From Clostridium sp. OF03-18AA (GTDB lineage Bacteria; Bacillota; Clostridia; Lachnospirales; Lachnospiraceae), in NCBI RefSeq assembly GCF_003478035.1, contig NZ_QUEP01000009.1, positions 62,421 to 126,420 of the forward strand: 64,000 nucleotides of DNA. The letters run 5' to 3'. Below are positions 33,900 to 43,721 of the stretch, in pieces. The translations under genes and the position numbers were made by a program. Every line of letters starts with the position of its first letter. Position 1 is the first letter of the stretch. The notes beneath the pieces are model-generated. The model did not search any database, was not told the DNA's origin, and was given only the letters and a program-made list of their open reading frames with translations.

Positions 33900-35306
33900 T
33901 TACAGTGCCGTCGCCTTCGGCAGCGTAAAGATAAATTCCGATCCGACCCCCTGGGTGCTGATCACATCAATATTTTCCCCATGTGCCTGTATGATCTCTT
34001 TTACGATTGCCAGACCGAGTCCTGTTCCCTTCTTATCCTTACCTCTGGAGAGATCCGACTTATAGAAACGGTCCCAGATCTTCTTGATACTCTCTTTCGG
34101 AATACCGATTCCCGTATCCTTCACGGAAACAAAGACTTTCTCGTACTTCAGCGAAGTCTGGATATAGATTACAGAGTTCTCACGGCTGAATTTGATGGCG
34201 TTGTCGATCAGATTGTAGAGCACCTGCTGGATCTTACCGAGGTCTGCATACACCATCTGGATATCCGCAGCGAAGGTGAGATCGAGAACGATATCCTTTG
34301 CATTGCAGGTTCCTTCAAAGGTTGCCGCAGTATCTTTAATAACGCGGTTGATGTCGAAGTTGCTGCGGGTCAGGAATCCTTTGCTGTCGAGAGAGTTTAA
34401 CGTCAGCATGCCCTGCGTGAGCTTGTTCAGACGCTCGGTTTCAGAGATCAGAATGCCGAGGTATTTGTCATAAAGTTCCGGCGGGATCGTTCCGTCCTTG
34501 ATCGCCTCGAGGTATCCTTTGATCGAGGTCAGCGGGGAGCGGAAGTCATGGGAGACGTTCGCGATGAAGGAGTGTTGGTATTCCTCCATTTTATTTAACT
34601 CACTGGACATATAATTTAAAGTATTAGCAAGATATCCCATCTCGTCGGCGGAAGTTACCTTGATCATGTGATTTAAGTTCCCGGCCGCATATTCTTTTGC
34701 GCCTTCCGTGATCTTCTTTAAAGGGAAGAAAACGGTTTTTGTGAAGACGAGGAGAATGATCAGGGACAGGATGAAGATGACCAGTGCCGTAATGTATACA
34801 ATGTTCAGAATACGGTCTTTCCCATGAACGATCTGTTCGATAGGCATGTGGATCACCACGTATCCATACGTGTTAAAATTTCCTGTGATCGGTGCGATGA
34901 CAGACAGCATGTCCTCATCAAACATGCCGAAAAATCTGCCGGTCATGTACGAGCGGTTTCCCGCCGCTGTGGGGTCAAAACCATCGATGGAGGTGCCGAT
35001 GTGGGAGGCAGGAGATGTCTCCGCAACGACGCTGCCTTTCTGGTTGATGACCCAGGCCTGGGCCTTTAAGTAAGTGGCGACAGCCTGTAGCTGCGGGTTG
35101 GCTGTCGAAAGACTGATATTTTTTCCCTGATAGATATCGCTGTAGGTGGAGGCGAGAAGATTTGCCTCATCATAGAGGGATTCGGATCGTTCCTCCAGAA
35201 GATACCGGTAAGTGATCTCGGAGGACATGGTCGCGATAAAAATGAATCCCAGAAGACCGAAGACGAGATATCCCAGAAGAAATTTACTGTAAAGAGAACG
35301 GGTCAT
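33900..35306 (-). CDS. Sensor histidine kinase
   Basis: A 468-residue membrane sensor kinase. Transmembrane segments at about 8-30 and 165-187 enclose an extracytoplasmic sensor domain; a HAMP linker follows (to ~245), then the phospho-acceptor box HDFRSPL near 260, and the HATPase motifs N-box LIDNAIKFS near 367, DTGIGIP near 397 and KGTGLGLAI near 429. The start overlaps the response-regulator stop (ATGA). PhoR/ResE-like in layout. The signal is not known. It is the last gene of the mutS2-regulator-kinase leftward set. Confidence 0.94.
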   Translation of the reverse strand: MTRSLYSKFLLGYLVFGLLGFIFIATMSSEITYRYLLEERSESLYDEANLLASTYSDIYQGKNISLSTANPQLQAVATYLKAQAWVINQKGSVVAETSPASHIGTSIDGFDPTAAGNRSYMTGRFFGMFDEDMLSVIAPITGNFNTYGYVVIHMPIEQIVHGKDRILNIVYITALVIFILSLIILLVFTKTVFFPLKKITEGAKEYAAGNLNHMIKVTSADEMGYLANTLNYMSSELNKMEEYQHSFIANVSHDFRSPLTSIKGYLEAIKDGTIPPELYDKYLGILISETERLNKLTQGMLTLNSLDSKGFLTRSNFDINRVIKDTAATFEGTCNAKDIVLDLTFAADIQMVYADLGKIQQVLYNLIDNAIKFSRENSVIYIQTSLKYEKVFVSVKDTGIGIPKESIKKIWDRFYKSDLSRGKDKKGTGLGLAIVKEIIQAHGENIDVISTQGVGSEFIFTLPKATAL

Positions 35307-36013
35307 CGTCTTACCTCGAATTTATAACCGATCCCCCAGACGGTGGACAGCGCCCAGTTTTCATCGTCGCGGATCTTCTCGCGAAGGCGTTTGATGTGGA
35401 CGTCTACGGTCCGGGTATCGCCGATATACTCATATCCCCAGATATGGTCCAGCAGCTGCTCACGGGTGAAGACCTGATTCGGGGAGGAAGCAAGGAAATA
35501 TAAGAGTTCCAGCTCCTTTGGCGGCATGTCGACCGAATGGCCTTTATAGAGGACTGAATAGTTCGTCAGGTTGACGATCAGGTTCGGATATTCCACATAT
35601 TCGCCCTGCTGTTTTGTTGCGGCTGCCATGCTGGCCGGAGCCGCCTGGTAGCGTCGGAGAACTGCTTTGACTCTCGCGACGAGCTCTTTGGAGTCAAACG
35701 GTTTGATCATATAGTCGTCGGCGCCCAGCTCGAGACCTAAGACCTTGTCGAAAACCTCGCCTTTCGCGGACAGCATGATGATCGGTACCTGGGAAGTCGT
35801 GCGGATCTCCCGGCAGACCTGGTAGCCGTCCATGCCCGGCAGCATCAGGTCGAGAAGAATCAGATTCGGCTTAAAGACCGGAACCTCCTTCAATGCGGAT
35901 TCTCCGTCCCCGACAATTTTTGTCTCATAACATTCCTTCATCAGGTACAGGGAAATTAATTCTGCAATGTTTTCATCGTCATCCACGATGAGGATTCTCT
36001 GCTTATCGACCAT
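35303..36013 (-). CDS. OmpR/PhoB-family response regulator
   Basis: A 236-residue regulator: receiver domain with the acidic pair in ILIVDDDEN, phospho-Asp in LILLDLMLPG near 55 and Lys in SAKGE near 105, then a winged-helix domain (LELLYFLASSPNQVFTREQLL, then RTVDVHIKRLREKI). GGAGGCCTCAA before the codon at 36013 fixes the start; the upstream in-frame extension has no site. A Gln/Ala linker joins the domains. It partners the kinase with which it overlaps. Confidence 0.95.
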   Translation of the reverse strand: MVDKQRILIVDDDENIAELISLYLMKECYETKIVGDGESALKEVPVFKPNLILLDLMLPGMDGYQVCREIRTTSQVPIIMLSAKGEVFDKVLGLELGADDYMIKPFDSKELVARVKAVLRRYQAAPASMAAATKQQGEYVEYPNLIVNLTNYSVLYKGHSVDMPPKELELLYFLASSPNQVFTREQLLDHIWGYEYIGDTRTVDVHIKRLREKIRDDENWALSTVWGIGYKFEVRR

Positions 36014-36121
36014 TTGAGGCCTCCTTCTTATGAGATGGTCCCATGAAAGGACTGACAGCGCGCAACGGCCAGCTTTCATGGAAGTTGAAGTCTGCATCAG
36101 CAGACAGATCAGTTTCTTAAG

Positions 36122-38518
36122 TTACTTGAATGTCACGATCGTGACGCCGGTATCACCTTCTCCGAACTCACCGAGCCGGAATTCTTTCACATATTTGAGC
36201 TTTTTCAGATGCTTATGGACCGCAGCTCTCAGAGCACCGGTTCCCCGTCCGTGTACAACGCGGACCTGCGGAAGATGGGCGAGGTAAGCGTCATCCAGAT
36301 ATTTGTCGAGGACAGGCATCGCCTCGTCCGTGGTCATTCCGATCAGATTGACTTCCGGGGAGACAGAGAAGGACTTCGCCATCTTGATCTTTCCGCTTCC
36401 CGTGTTGTTCCGCTTCATGGCAGCCGGATCGAGTCCCGGTCCGGATACGGATGCCTCGTCTAAAAGTTCCAGATCTTTGATATTCACAAGGGAGCGCAGG
36501 ATCCCCATCTGCACATAGAGATCGCCTTTTGCGTTCGGCAGTGTGCTGACAGTTCCCTTTAAGTTCATCGTGAGAACTTTGACACCGTCGCCGATCTTTA
36601 ATTTCTTCGGCGAGATCGTCTTTTTCGGTCCCTTATTGTTCTTGAGACTTAAATTTTTATCGACTTTGTCCAACTTTTCGCGGAGCTTTGTCCGTTCGGC
36701 TTCCAGTTCTTTTCCGACACCGGAACTTGCGGCGAGCTTGTTGATATTCCGGATCGTCTGGTCAGCGGTCTCCTTTGCTTCGCGCAGGATCCGCTGTGCT
36801 TCCTCGTTGGCATTCTTTAAGAGCTTTTCTTTCCGCTCGTCAAGACGCTCTTCCTTCTGCTCGATATTCTTCTTTAAGCGGGAGATTTCTTCTTTATAGC
36901 TTGCAATCTCTTCACGCTCTTTCTCGATCGTCACGCGGCTCTGTTCGAGGTTCGCGAGAAGATCCTCAAATGCCTCATCATTGGATTCGAGGTGTGTTTT
37001 CGCGTCGTCGATAATATAATCCGGCAGACCGAGCTGCTTGGAGATCGCGAACGCGTTGCTCTTTCCCGGAATTCCGATGAGGAGCTTGTAGGTCGGACGA
37101 AGTGTCTCGACATTGAACTCGCAGCATGCATTTTCGACACCCGGAGTAGACAGGGCAAATACCTTTAACTCACTGTAGTGGGTGGTCGCCATGGTCCGGC
37201 ACTTCATATTGTGAAGGAAGGACAGGATGGAGATCGCCAGTGCGGCACCTTCCGTCGGGTCTGTTCCGGCACACAACTCATCGAAAAGACAGAGAGAGTG
37301 GCTGTCTGCCTGATTTAAGATCTTCACGATATTCGTCATATGGGCGGAGAAGGTACTTAAACTCTGCTCGATGCTCTGCTCGTCGCCGATATCCGCGAAG
37401 ACTTCATCGAAGACGGAAAGTTCTGATCCGTCAAAAGCCGGGATCTGAAGTCCGGACTGTCCCATCAGGGTAAACAGGCCGACCGTCTTTAGGGAGACGG
37501 TCTTACCGCCGGTATTCGGTCCGGTCACGATCAGCAGGTCGAAATCTCTTCCCATCCAGATATTGATCGGAACGACCTTTTTCGGGTCGAGGAGCGGATG
37601 ACGGCCGTCTTTGATATGGATGTAACCTTTCCGGTTGAATTTCGGCATGGAACAGTTGTAGATCCTGGCCAGGGCCGCCTTCGCGAAGATGAAATCCAGC
37701 TTTGTCAGGATCTCAAAATCTGTTGTGATCGGCTCGATATACGGAACAAGTTCGGTACTCAGGGCAGCCAGGATCATCTCGATCTCTTTCTGCTCTTTTA
37801 ATTCCAGTTCACGCAGCTCATTGTTCAATTTGATGATCGCCATCGGCTCGATAAAGAGTGTGGAACCGGTGGAGGACTGGTCGTGGACCATTCCGGCAAA
37901 CTGGCTCTTGTACTCCGCGCGGACCGGGAGACAGTAACGCCCGTCGCGCATCGTAATTACGGCGTCCTGCAGCATGGTCCGACTGGAATTTAAGATCGCG
38001 TTCAGCTGAGTGTGGACTTTGTCCGCGGTGATCTTCATCTGGCGGCGGACATGGTGGAGTCCCGGACTTGCGTCATCGGCGATCTCATCTTCTCCGAGAA
38101 TACAGCGGGTGATCTCACTGTTGACATTTGTCAGCGGTTCCAGTGTCCGGAACATCTCATCAAGAGAATCGTCAGGCAGCTCTGTATTTTCCGGGTGACG
38201 GCCGTAGTTTTTCGCACGCGCCGCGCATGTCAGAAGTCCGCTGACGGAGAGGAGTTCCATAATGCTTAAGGAACTGCCGATCTCCAGGCGTTTTAAAGAA
38301 TCTCTCACATCCCGGACTCCGGCCAGTGAGAGACTTCCTTTCTGGCGGACACGGGTTACAGCGTCCGCGGTTTCCGTCTGCGCCTGAACGATCTCGTTAA
38401 AATCTGAGGACGGGGTCAGTTCCCGGCACATCTTCTTTCCGGGTTCAGACGCCGCACAGTCAGTCAGGCGTTCAATGATTTTATAATATTCAAGTGTTTT
38501 TAATACTTTCTGATTCAT
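36122..38518 (-). CDS. mutS2: Endonuclease MutS2
   Basis: A 798-residue MutS2. The ATPase has Walker A G-P-N-T-G-G-K-T near 335, Walker B LCLFDELCAGTDP near 405, and the ST-H region TTHYSELK near 440. A long coiled coil (about 515-640, Glu/Lys rich) follows, and the C-terminus is a Smr domain with VVHGRGTGAL near 765. MutS2 proteins suppress recombination and, in B. subtilis, rescue collided ribosomes through Smr; the canonical MutS mismatch domains are absent. RR and kinase genes follow downstream after 108 bp. Confidence 0.96.
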   Translation of the reverse strand: MNQKVLKTLEYYKIIERLTDCAASEPGKKMCRELTPSSDFNEIVQAQTETADAVTRVRQKGSLSLAGVRDVRDSLKRLEIGSSLSIMELLSVSGLLTCAARAKNYGRHPENTELPDDSLDEMFRTLEPLTNVNSEITRCILGEDEIADDASPGLHHVRRQMKITADKVHTQLNAILNSSRTMLQDAVITMRDGRYCLPVRAEYKSQFAGMVHDQSSTGSTLFIEPMAIIKLNNELRELELKEQKEIEMILAALSTELVPYIEPITTDFEILTKLDFIFAKAALARIYNCSMPKFNRKGYIHIKDGRHPLLDPKKVVPINIWMGRDFDLLIVTGPNTGGKTVSLKTVGLFTLMGQSGLQIPAFDGSELSVFDEVFADIGDEQSIEQSLSTFSAHMTNIVKILNQADSHSLCLFDELCAGTDPTEGAALAISILSFLHNMKCRTMATTHYSELKVFALSTPGVENACCEFNVETLRPTYKLLIGIPGKSNAFAISKQLGLPDYIIDDAKTHLESNDEAFEDLLANLEQSRVTIEKEREEIASYKEEISRLKKNIEQKEERLDERKEKLLKNANEEAQRILREAKETADQTIRNINKLAASSGVGKELEAERTKLREKLDKVDKNLSLKNNKGPKKTISPKKLKIGDGVKVLTMNLKGTVSTLPNAKGDLYVQMGILRSLVNIKDLELLDEASVSGPGLDPAAMKRNNTGSGKIKMAKSFSVSPEVNLIGMTTDEAMPVLDKYLDDAYLAHLPQVRVVHGRGTGALRAAVHKHLKKLKYVKEFRLGEFGEGDTGVTIVTFK

Positions 38519-38570
38519 AGGTCGATCCTTTTTCCTTTCAATGGCAGATATTTGATTTCATTCACTGCCA

Positions 38571-38608
38571 GTTACAGTGCGCGGGCAGGGACGCCCGTGT
38601 CCGGTAAC
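38571..38608. repeat. Second hairpin-repeat family, copy 1
   Basis: GTTACAGTGCGCGGGCAGGG...CCGTGTCCGGTAAC: an imperfect palindrome in the 391-bp gap upstream of mutS2 and htrA-like. Its reverse-strand relative is at 62731-62769. Two further small stem-loops follow (ATTCC/GGAAT at 38612-38628 and CAGGC/GCCTG at 38642-38656). Confidence 0.6.
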
Positions 38609-38764
38609 AAGATTCCTTTTTATGGAATATGCAGAGATTTCAGGCGAAGATGCCTGTCTGCACAGAAAAAGTATAACACAAACAGTTCAAATATCATAGG
38701 GATTTTTTCCTGTGAAAAGTAACAGGGATGCTCTCACTCAGGACCCGTGGATGCCAAGTTTTTC

Positions 38765-38793
38765 TTGCATAATAAGTAGAAAAAAATTATAAT
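38765..38793 (+). promoter_or_regulatory. Promoter of the HtrA-like gene
   Basis: TTGCAT, 17 bp, TATAAT. Confidence 0.6.
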
Positions 38794-38909
38794 GGAAAAA
38801 AGATAGGCTAAAAGCAAAGAATCCGCAAATGTGACAGGATCTTGATGGATATTTGCCCGCAGCAGAAAGAATTCCGGATTGCTGCGAGATATGAAAAGGA
38901 GATTTTTTC

Positions 38910-40235
38910 ATGTCAGATACACCTAACGAAAAAAATTTTATGAGAGAAAAGATCGTAAAACCCCCGATCGATAAGCGCAGGGCCGCAGGCCGGATCCTGT
39001 GCTATGTTCTTTTTGCGGTTGTTTTCGGCGGCGTTGCGGCGGTAAGCTTTGTGGTATCCCTTCCGACAGCAAAAAAAATCCTGGGAAAAGACCAGCCGGC
39101 AACATCCGCGCCGATCACGATCGAGCGCGATCAGGATCCGTCCGGCGAGCCGACACCGGTGGAGACGATGGCGGAGACCACAGGAGAGGGGATCCGCTCG
39201 GAAGACCTGAAGGACGAGGTGGAAAAGATCGTTGGGGATGCCATGGAAAAATTCCCCTGGACGACGAAAAACCTGACCGAGTTCAACGATGCGTTCCGGA
39301 ACATCTACCTGGAATCAGAAAAAAGCATCGTGACAGTCTCGGCGGTGAAAAACGATGTGGACTGGTTTGACAACCCTATCGAGACGACGGGACAGTACGC
39401 CGGGATCATTATCGCGGTAAACCCAAGCGAAGCGCTGATCTTAACAGAACAGAGCGCAGTGGCGGGAGCTGATTCCCTGCGTGTGACCTTCGGGGATGGA
39501 TCAATAGCGGCAGTGGAATTAAAATCCCAGGATTCAACAGCCGGGATGGCGGTTGTCAGTGCGAAGATCGCTGATATTGAAGAACAGACGGTAAACTGGA
39601 TGAAGGCGGTGGAGCTTGGAAATTCCTATTCCGTCCGCACCGGGGACATGGTCCTCGCAGTGGGAAGTCCGTCCGGACATGTCCATTCCGTCAAACAGGG
39701 ACTGGTCTCCTATGTGGCGAAAGGTGTCCAGGCAGTGGACGGTCAGACCCGTATCCTGTATACAGAATTTGAGAGTCATGCGGATGAGGGAACATTCCTT
39801 ATAAATCTTTCCGGTCAGCTTGTGGGTTGGGCGACGTCCATTTATCAGGCCGGGGACAACACACAGGCGGAAGATAGGACGATGGCAATGCCGATCTCGG
39901 AGTACAAGGGCGTGCTCCAGAAACTCACAAACGGACAGTCCGCTCCGTATTTTGGAATCCGCGGCCAGGATGTGAACTCCGCGATGATGGAGAGCGGGAT
40001 CCCGAGCGGTGTGTATATTACAGATTCCATTGCAGATGGGCCGGCTTATAATGTGGGAATCCAGAACGGGGATATCCTGACAAAGTTTGATGATCTGGAG
40101 ATCCAGACGATCCGGGACTTCCAGAACCGGCTGGAGGAGACAAAGACCGGGGATACCGTGAAAGTTACAGTAAAACGGAAGTCTATTGATGAATATAAAG
40201 AAATAGAGTATCAGGTAACGATCGGAGCCAGGTAA
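38910..40235 (+). CDS. HtrA/DegP-like membrane protein lacking the catalytic triad
   Basis: A 441-residue protein: cytoplasmic N-terminus, one transmembrane anchor at about 30-52, a Glu/Thr-rich stretch, a chymotrypsin-like domain (about 130-325) and a PDZ domain (about 330-435, with GIRGQDVN, GVYITDSIADGPA and NGDILTKFD). The fold-defining strands match HtrA, but each catalytic site is replaced: the TNNHV region reads TEQSA, the TDLAV region reads AGMAV, and GNSGG reads DEGTF. It is therefore likely a pseudoprotease, perhaps a scaffold or chaperone at the outer face. AAAAGGAG precedes the ATG. I have not seen any frameshift. Confidence 0.88.
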   Translation: MSDTPNEKNFMREKIVKPPIDKRRAAGRILCYVLFAVVFGGVAAVSFVVSLPTAKKILGKDQPATSAPITIERDQDPSGEPTPVETMAETTGEGIRSEDLKDEVEKIVGDAMEKFPWTTKNLTEFNDAFRNIYLESEKSIVTVSAVKNDVDWFDNPIETTGQYAGIIIAVNPSEALILTEQSAVAGADSLRVTFGDGSIAAVELKSQDSTAGMAVVSAKIADIEEQTVNWMKAVELGNSYSVRTGDMVLAVGSPSGHVHSVKQGLVSYVAKGVQAVDGQTRILYTEFESHADEGTFLINLSGQLVGWATSIYQAGDNTQAEDRTMAMPISEYKGVLQKLTNGQSAPYFGIRGQDVNSAMMESGIPSGVYITDSIADGPAYNVGIQNGDILTKFDDLEIQTIRDFQNRLEETKTGDTVKVTVKRKSIDEYKEIEYQVTIGAR

Positions 40236-40291
40236 ACATACCTGGCTCAGCGATTGTGTGAGAAGTATGACCGATCAGAAAAGGAGAAATT

Positions 40292-41236
40292 ATGAGATTT
40301 ATTGAAACATTCCGGGAAGGAAATCACATTTCGGATGTATATCTGTGCAAAACAAAACAGATCGCACTTACAAAAAATGGAAAAGAGTACGGCTCTCTTG
40401 TACTTCAGGATAAGACGGGAACCGTTGACGCGAAGATCTGGGAGCTGAGTTCTCCGGGGATCAATGAGTTTTCCGCTCTGGATTATGTATATGTCGATGC
40501 GGATGTGACCCTGTTCCAGGGACAGAACCAGTTAAACGTAAAGAGGATCCGCAAGGCAGACGAAGGTGAGTACCATCCGGCAGATTATCTTCCGGTGACG
40601 ACGAAGGATATCCCTGCGATGCAGCATGAACTGATTCAGTACATTACGACGATCAAAAATGAATATCTGAGAAAACTTGCATCCGGTTATTTTAATGATC
40701 CGGAATTTATGAAGGCATTTTCCTTCCACTCAGCGGCAAAGAGTGTTCACCACGGTTTTGTCGGCGGACTTTTAGAGCATACGTTAAGTGTCGTGAAGAT
40801 GTGCGACTATTTCAGCAAACAGTATCCGCTGATCAACCGCGATCTTCTTCTAACAGCAGCGATGTTCCATGATATCGGAAAGACAAAGGAACTTTCTGCA
40901 TTCCCGGCCAATGATTATACGGATGACGGACAGCTTCTCGGACATATCATCATTGGTTCCCAGATGGTAAAGGAACGGATCGATGCGATGCCGGGATTCC
41001 CGAAAAAACTGGAGAGTGAGTTGATCCACTGCATTCTTGCCCACCATGGCGAGCTGGAATACGGTTCCCCGAAGAAACCGGCGCTGATCGAGGCGATGGC
41101 GCTGAACCTTGCGGACAATGCGGACGCGAGAATGGAGACGATGACAGAGGTGTTAAGAGGAGCCGGTGACAACATGGGATGGCTCGGTTATAACCGCTTC
41201 ATGGAGACAAATGTTCGCCGTACGAGCGAAGAATAG
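40292..41236 (+). CDS. yhaM: YhaM-type 3'-5' exoribonuclease
   Basis: A 314-residue protein with an N-terminal OB-fold (about 10-95; GSLVLQDKTGTVDAKIWE) and a C-terminal HD domain with the metal ligands HHGFVGGLLEHTLSV (about 152-166) and MFHDIGK near 192. This order is that of Bacillus YhaM, a manganese-dependent 3'-5' exonuclease acting on RNA and single-stranded DNA. AAAAGGAGAAATT precedes the ATG. It follows the HtrA-like gene after 56 bp, probably in one transcript. No clear terminator is seen, although AACCTGCCG...CGGCAGGTTTT at 41255-41297 can fold as one. Confidence 0.9.
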   Translation: MRFIETFREGNHISDVYLCKTKQIALTKNGKEYGSLVLQDKTGTVDAKIWELSSPGINEFSALDYVYVDADVTLFQGQNQLNVKRIRKADEGEYHPADYLPVTTKDIPAMQHELIQYITTIKNEYLRKLASGYFNDPEFMKAFSFHSAAKSVHHGFVGGLLEHTLSVVKMCDYFSKQYPLINRDLLLTAAMFHDIGKTKELSAFPANDYTDDGQLLGHIIIGSQMVKERIDAMPGFPKKLESELIHCILAHHGELEYGSPKKPALIEAMALNLADNADARMETMTEVLRGAGDNMGWLGYNRFMETNVRRTSEE

Positions 41237-41509
41237 AAGATAGAGAATAGAGAGAACCTGCCGTTATGCACTGAAAAAGATGCAGACGGCAGGTTTTGTA
41301 AGTTGTAGAAAAATTGGTCCGTCCAATTCGATAAATCGTGCAAAATTTCACTGTGAATTTGCTGGAGACGGACACATAAGAAAGCATGTCCGCTATACAA
41401 AGACTTATGTGCGCTGGAAAGCGATAAGAACGTGCAAAGATAAAAAAGAAGCGGTTGACAAAATCAATTTTCTGACTAAAATGATTGTTGTTCATATTCA
41501 AATGCGATG

Positions 41510-41803
41510 AACGGGACAGGACTTTCAATCGAAATCTTATTCAGAGAACTGCCGGATGGTGCGAGGCAGGTAAGAAGGGTGGAAGTTATCACCTGCAAGC
41601 AGCCGGGGTGAACAAAACGTTTTAGTAATCCCGGACGGAAACCTCACCGTTAAAAGGGGACCGATTCATCTGAAAGTACTGCAGATACTTGAGGAGGATG
41701 GGACTGAGAGGCCGGTTTTCCGGCAACAGAAGTGGTAACGCGGAGAATGTTAGATCCTTCGTCTTCTAAGGGAGCGATCCCTGTGGAGACGAGGGATTTT
41801 TTG
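41510..41803 (+). promoter_or_regulatory. T-box riboswitch leader of cstA
   Basis: The T-box AGAAGTGGTAACGCGG is at 41728-41743 and a terminator follows (ATCCTTCGTCT / AGACGAGGGAT, T-run to 41803). Stem I shows GAACGGGAC at the 5' end, AGAGA-CTGCCGG-ATGGTGCGAGGCAG at its tip and a specifier strand GAAGTTATCACC near 41582-41593. The triplet cannot be fixed by eye: AUC (Ile) immediately before ACC is preferred, but GUU (Val) and UUA (Leu) are other readings; all are branched-chain. A T-box upstream of a CstA transporter implies amino-acid-starvation control. No tRNA synthetase follows. Confidence 0.88.
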
Positions 41804-41931
41804 TTTTGTACGTAGATTCCACAGCGATTTCTGCCGTATTTTCAGGATCGTTTGAATATGGATGGACTACAGGGACCGGAACTTGCGACATTCCGGTATG
41901 ACAAAATGAATTTACAAAGGAGCGAAATGAC

Positions 41932-43632
41932 ATGAACACATTAGTAATCGTTCTCATCGCAGCTGTGTGTCTGTTATGCGGATATATGGTATACGGACGC
42001 TGGCTGGCAAAGACCTGGGGCATCGACCCGAAGGCAAAAACACCTGCCTATACACATGAAGATGGACAGGACTATGTACCGACAAACGGCTGGATCGTTT
42101 TCTCACACCAGTTTTCTTCTATCGCAGGTGCCGGTCCTGTAACGGGTGCCATCCAGGCGGCTGCATTCGGCTGGGTTCCGGTTCTTCTCTGGATCCTTGT
42201 CGGCGGTATCTTCTTCGGAGCTGTCACAGACTTCGGAGCTCTTTACGCAAGTGTAAAGAACGAAGGTAAGTCCATGGGACTTCTGATCGAAAAGTACATC
42301 GGTAAGACAGGTAAGAGATTATTCCTGATCTTCTGCTGGCTCTTCACTTTGATCGTAATCGCTGCTTTCGCAGATATGGTTGCAGGCACATTCAACGCTT
42401 ACACCGTTAAGGACGGCGTTACAGAGCTTGCGGCAGCAGCCCAGACAAACGGAGCTGCAGGTTCCATCTCCATCGCATTCATCGTATTTGCAATGTTCTT
42501 CGGCGTTCTTCAGAAGAAGCTCAACCTGGAAGGAAAGAGCGAGTTCTTTGTAGGACTTGCCTGCACAGTTGCATCTCTTGCGATCGGTATGGCATTCCCG
42601 CTGATCGGCGGTAAGGAAGCATGGACCGGATTTACATTCGCTTACATCTTCTTTGCATCTGTCCTTCCGATGTGGCTCTTAAAACAGCCGCGTGACTACA
42701 TGACAACTTTCATGTTCGCAGGCATGATCCTTGGTGCCGTTGTCGGTATCGTTGTTGCTCATCCGAACATGAACCTTCCGATGTACACAGGTTTTACAAA
42801 TGAGAAGCTTGGAAACATGTTCCCGATCCTTTTCGTAACCGTAGCATGCGGAGCCGTTTCCGGTTTCCACAGCCTTGTTTCCTCCGGTACTTCCTCCAAG
42901 ACCGTTGAGAACGAGAAAGATATGTTAAAAGTTGGCTACGGCGCTATGGTTCTTGAGAGCCTCTTAGCCGTACTTGCACTCTGCGTAGCAGGCGCAGCTG
43001 CAGCCGCTGACGGTACTGCAGCAGTAGGAACTCCGTTCCAGATCTTCTCCTCCGGTGTTGCCGGACTTCTTGAGATGTTCGGTCTTCCGATCTACATTGC
43101 ACAGTGCTTTATGACCATGTGTGTATCCGCGCTTGCCCTTACAAGCCTTGACGCGGTGGCACGTATCGGGCGTATGTCCTTCCAGGAGCTTTTCTCCGTA
43201 GACAATATGGAGAACGCAGAGGGCTGGAGAAAATTCCTCTGCAACAAATATGTATCCACGATCATCACACTTGTATTCGGCTACATCCTTACAAGAGTCG
43301 GCTACTCCAACATCTGGCCGTTATTCGGAAGCGCAAACCAGCTGTTAAGCGCACTTGTTCTGATCACTCTCTGCGTATTCTTAAAAGTAACAGGCAGACA
43401 GAACAAGACCCTGATCGTACCGTGCGTGATCATGCTCTGCGTAACCTTCACAGCACTGGTTCAGAGAACACTTGCTCTTGTAAACGCATTCAGCGCAGGT
43501 ACTGCAGTATTTATGGTTGAAGGACTTCAGCTGATCGTTGCGATCCTTCTTATGGTTCTCGGTGTGATCATCGTTGTTACATCCGGTAAGGAGCTGTTTA
43601 GTAAGAAGGCTGGGTCTGAGGCGAGAGCGTAA
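41932..43632 (+). CDS. cstA: CstA family carbon-starvation transporter
   Basis: A 566-residue polytopic membrane protein with at least 14 hydrophobic segments, starting with a TM helix at residues 3-22. The family core is present: NGWIVFSHQFSSIAGAGPVTGAIQAAAFGW near 50-80, VTDFGALYASVKNEGKS near 97, FHSLVSSGTSSK near 315. It is the short form of the family (E. coli CstA is about 700). CstA and its paralogue YjiY carry peptides or pyruvate in enterobacteria. Here the T-box leader suggests uptake of an amino acid or peptide source. AAAGGAGCGAAATGAC precedes the ATG. Confidence 0.93.
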   Translation: MNTLVIVLIAAVCLLCGYMVYGRWLAKTWGIDPKAKTPAYTHEDGQDYVPTNGWIVFSHQFSSIAGAGPVTGAIQAAAFGWVPVLLWILVGGIFFGAVTDFGALYASVKNEGKSMGLLIEKYIGKTGKRLFLIFCWLFTLIVIAAFADMVAGTFNAYTVKDGVTELAAAAQTNGAAGSISIAFIVFAMFFGVLQKKLNLEGKSEFFVGLACTVASLAIGMAFPLIGGKEAWTGFTFAYIFFASVLPMWLLKQPRDYMTTFMFAGMILGAVVGIVVAHPNMNLPMYTGFTNEKLGNMFPILFVTVACGAVSGFHSLVSSGTSSKTVENEKDMLKVGYGAMVLESLLAVLALCVAGAAAAADGTAAVGTPFQIFSSGVAGLLEMFGLPIYIAQCFMTMCVSALALTSLDAVARIGRMSFQELFSVDNMENAEGWRKFLCNKYVSTIITLVFGYILTRVGYSNIWPLFGSANQLLSALVLITLCVFLKVTGRQNKTLIVPCVIMLCVTFTALVQRTLALVNAFSAGTAVFMVEGLQLIVAILLMVLGVIIVVTSGKELFSKKAGSEARA

Positions 43633-43721
43633 GCGAACCAGATAAGCCGCAAAGTGGATTGCGAATACCTGTTTGACATTGCGGTTTACATAATGCTTAA
43701 CTTGTAGAGTTGATATTCGAA

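Noticed and set aside
33840..34400. 186-codon ORF opposite the histidine kinase
   Set aside because: Complete antisense to a well-supported kinase gene; it starts within its terminator.
41280..41510. 76-codon ORF between yhaM and the cstA T-box
   Set aside because: It has a terminator-like inverted repeat at its start, no ribosome site and basic composition typical of chance frames.
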